Below are positions 62,585 to 64,000 of a DNA stretch of 64,000 bases, piece after piece (position 1 is the stretch's first letter; each line of letters opens with the position of its first letter). A program made the position numbers and the translations under genes. The stretch is from Pseudomonadales bacterium. GTDB lineage: Bacteria > Pseudomonadota > Gammaproteobacteria > Pseudomonadales > Azotimanducaceae. Location: NCBI GenBank assembly GCA_022822135.1, contig JAJECH010000043.1, forward strand, positions 1 through 64,000, written 5' to 3'. The notes beneath the pieces were generated by a model, which saw nothing but the letters and a program-made list of their open reading frames with translations, was not told the DNA's origin and searched no databases.

Positions 62585-64000
62585 GTGCCTAACAACGAAG
62601 ATACCCCACTCATGCGGCAATACTGGGCAATCAAGGCACAACATCCAAACATATTGCTGTTCTATCGGATGGGCGACTTCTATGAACTGTTCTATGAAGA
62701 CGCTAAGCGTGCAGCCGAACTTCTTGAAATCACGTTAACGTCCCGAGGTCAGAGTCGCGGTGACCCGATTCCCATGTGCGGCGTTCCCTTCCATTCGGTA
62801 GATCGCTATTTACGCACACTAGTAGAGATCGGTGAGTCGGTCGCGATCTGTGAGCAAGTTGGCGACGTTTCATCAGGGCACCTTGTGGACCGCGAGGTCA
62901 TCCGAATTGTCACGCCCGGCACGTTAACAGAAGACGCGCATCTAGCTGCTTCGAAAGATAGTGCACTGATGGCGATTCATGCAACTAGCTCGAACATGGA
63001 TTCGTTCGGAGTCGCCTGGATCAACCTATCGACAAGCGATTTCAATGTTGCGGAAGCAGAAAGTACTCAATCACTGCACGCCATTCTCGCGCGAGTACAA
63101 CCAGCGGAGATCCTAGTCGCTGAATCGTCAGACATTCCGATTAACGGTGCGACGGCGACGCGTCTTGATCCGCTCAAATTCGAAGCTTCTCTCACCGAGC
63201 GTTCTCTCCTTCAGCACTTTAAGACACAGGACCTCTCAGGTTTCGGACTTACAGCAAAACACACAGTGATCGGCGCTGCCGGTGCTGTACTGGATTACGC
63301 CAAGCAAGCGTGTCGTCAAGATCTTGATTTTTTATCCAGTATTCGCTGGGAACGTAACGAGAATCGCCTCCAGATTGATGCGCAGAGCCTTTACAACCTC
63401 GAAATCACGAATCGTTCGATCGATGGCGCACGGAAAGGTTCACTTGTTGACACAATGGATTACACCGAAACTCCCATGGGTTCAAGACTCTTGAGAGACT
63501 GGTTGTGCTCGCCACTCCGAGACATACAAGAAGTGGATCGACGTCAAAGCGCCGTCGCAGCATTGCTTGAACGTCTATCTATGAATTCCTTGAGCGCGGC
63601 GTTGAAGCCCGTCGGTGATATGCACAGAATCGGCTCTCGTCTCGCGTTACGGCAACCAACCCCTCGCGATTTGGCACGCCTTGCCCTTGGGTTACAAGCG
63701 TTTTTAACAATCCGAGAACTGATTGCTGAACTCGAACCAACCGTGGAATTTGACGAGATCGCACGCATCGACGAACTGTCCAGATGCCGTGAACTAATCG
63801 ATTCAGCGATCGTAGAGAACCCGCCTGCTAACACTCGTCTAGGCGGCATGATCGCGAGCGACTACAACGAAGAACTTGCTGAAGTGCGTGCGTTGCGAAC
63901 CGATGCATCCGAGGTGCTACAGACTTTCGAAAACAAGCAACGTGAACGCACGGGCGTAGCGAATCTCCGTGTTGGTTATAACCGCGTGCACGGTTATTAC
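62585..64000 (+). CDS. mutS: DNA mismatch repair protein MutS (5' part)
   Basis: Begins at GTG (62585) and runs off the window after 472 codons; no stop is seen. The N-terminal mismatch-binding domain has the Phe-x-Glu reader in [12 protein letters not shown], followed by [15 protein letters not shown] and [11 protein letters not shown]. The later DDxD and Walker ATPase motifs lie beyond the edge. MutS recognises mismatches and starts repair. Divergent from recA, the usual gammaproteobacterial pairing. Confidence 0.96.
   Translation, partial: MPNNEDTPLMRQYWAIKAQHPNILLFYRMGDFYELFYEDAKRAAELLEITLTSRGQSRGDPIPMCGVPFHSVDRYLRTLVEIGESVAICEQVGDVSSGHLVDREVIRIVTPGTLTEDAHLAASKDSALMAIHATSSNMDSFGVAWINLSTSDFNVAEAESTQSLHAILARVQPAEILVAESSDIPINGATATRLDPLKFEASLTERSLLQHFKTQDLSGFGLTAKHTVIGAAGAVLDYAKQACRQDLDFLSSIRWERNENRLQIDAQSLYNLEITNRSIDGARKGSLVDTMDYTETPMGSRLLRDWLCSPLRDIQEVDRRQSAVAALLERLSMNSLSAALKPVGDMHRIGSRLALRQPTPRDLARLALGLQAFLTIRELIAELEPTVEFDEIARIDELSRCRELIDSAIVENPPANTRLGGMIASDYNEELAEVRALRTDASEVLQTFENKQRERTGVANLRVGYNRVHGYY

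Noticed and set aside
1-64000. CRISPR arrays and rRNA genes
   Set aside because: No regularly spaced direct repeats and no 16S/23S/5S signature seen on reading through.

Overview
The window looks like a chromosome segment of a gammaproteobacterium, probably a marine or aquatic heterotroph, with moderate GC. The right end carries the conserved block mutS / recA-recX / alaS-lysC-csrA / tRNA-Ser-tRNA-Arg in a gammaproteobacterial order. QueF is of the long, two-domain type, and HemF, the TonB-dependent receptor and the Tat-exported molybdenum hydroxylase also fit a Gram-negative aerobe.

Left end (1-1342): the 5' ribozyme part of a group II intron runs leftward off the window edge, with the first codons of its probable intron-encoded protein. 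It is followed by about 0.8 kb without a credible gene. From 1.3 to 5.3 kb there is a GYD-domain protein and a leftward set: sulfotransferase, alpha/beta hydrolase and phytanoyl-CoA dioxygenase-like enzyme. From 5.5 to 10.3 kb, a DUF1214 protein precedes a 1162-residue ABC-2-type permease fused to a large, M1-peptidase-like ectodomain and a C-terminal golvesin-like domain; no ATPase gene is nearby. Then come queF, tRNA-Gly, an acyl-CoA dehydrogenase and a CoA-transferase divergently arranged, and hemF.

Middle (15-35 kb): DUF418 membrane protein, VOC protein and an orphan ExbD. A nucleoside/NAD-flavoured cluster follows: CNT transporter, PfkB kinase, CPT-like kinase, Sir2 deacylase, and across the next genes a VWA/CoxE-like protein, an APH-like kinase and a NadR-like kinase. 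Next are a VapBC-type toxin-antitoxin pair with a palindromic operator, a two-component system of the type dedicated to proteobacterial sortase systems (no sortase in the window), an MBL hydrolase, a MORN-repeat protein directly coupled to a degenerate Ser/Thr kinase, a TauE/SafE permease, and pyruvate kinase. A small relic zone holds a perfect 32-bp palindrome and a truncated PIN gene.

Right-middle (35-53 kb): acyl-CoA dehydrogenase, a lipid/membrane-anchored unknown, a TonB receptor, a two-subunit IorAB-like molybdenum hydroxylase, and a ferric-iron ABC transporter (FbpA, FbpC, divergent FbpB) with an uncharacterised periplasmic partner. Then come an aminotransferase, a tannase/feruloyl-esterase-like protein, an adenylate-kinase-like ATPase, a CPBP protease, a GNAT acetyltransferase relic, a DUF4199 membrane protein and a visibly GC-richer Cu/Zn superoxide dismutase beside two tRNA genes.

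Right end (54-64 kb): csrA, lysC, alaS, a periplasmic S9 peptidase transcribed the other way with its own terminator, recX, recA and the 5' part of mutS. The most unusual items are the MORN-pseudokinase pair, the permease-ectodomain fusion, the sortase-type two-component system without a visible sortase, the group II intron, and the 32-bp palindrome.
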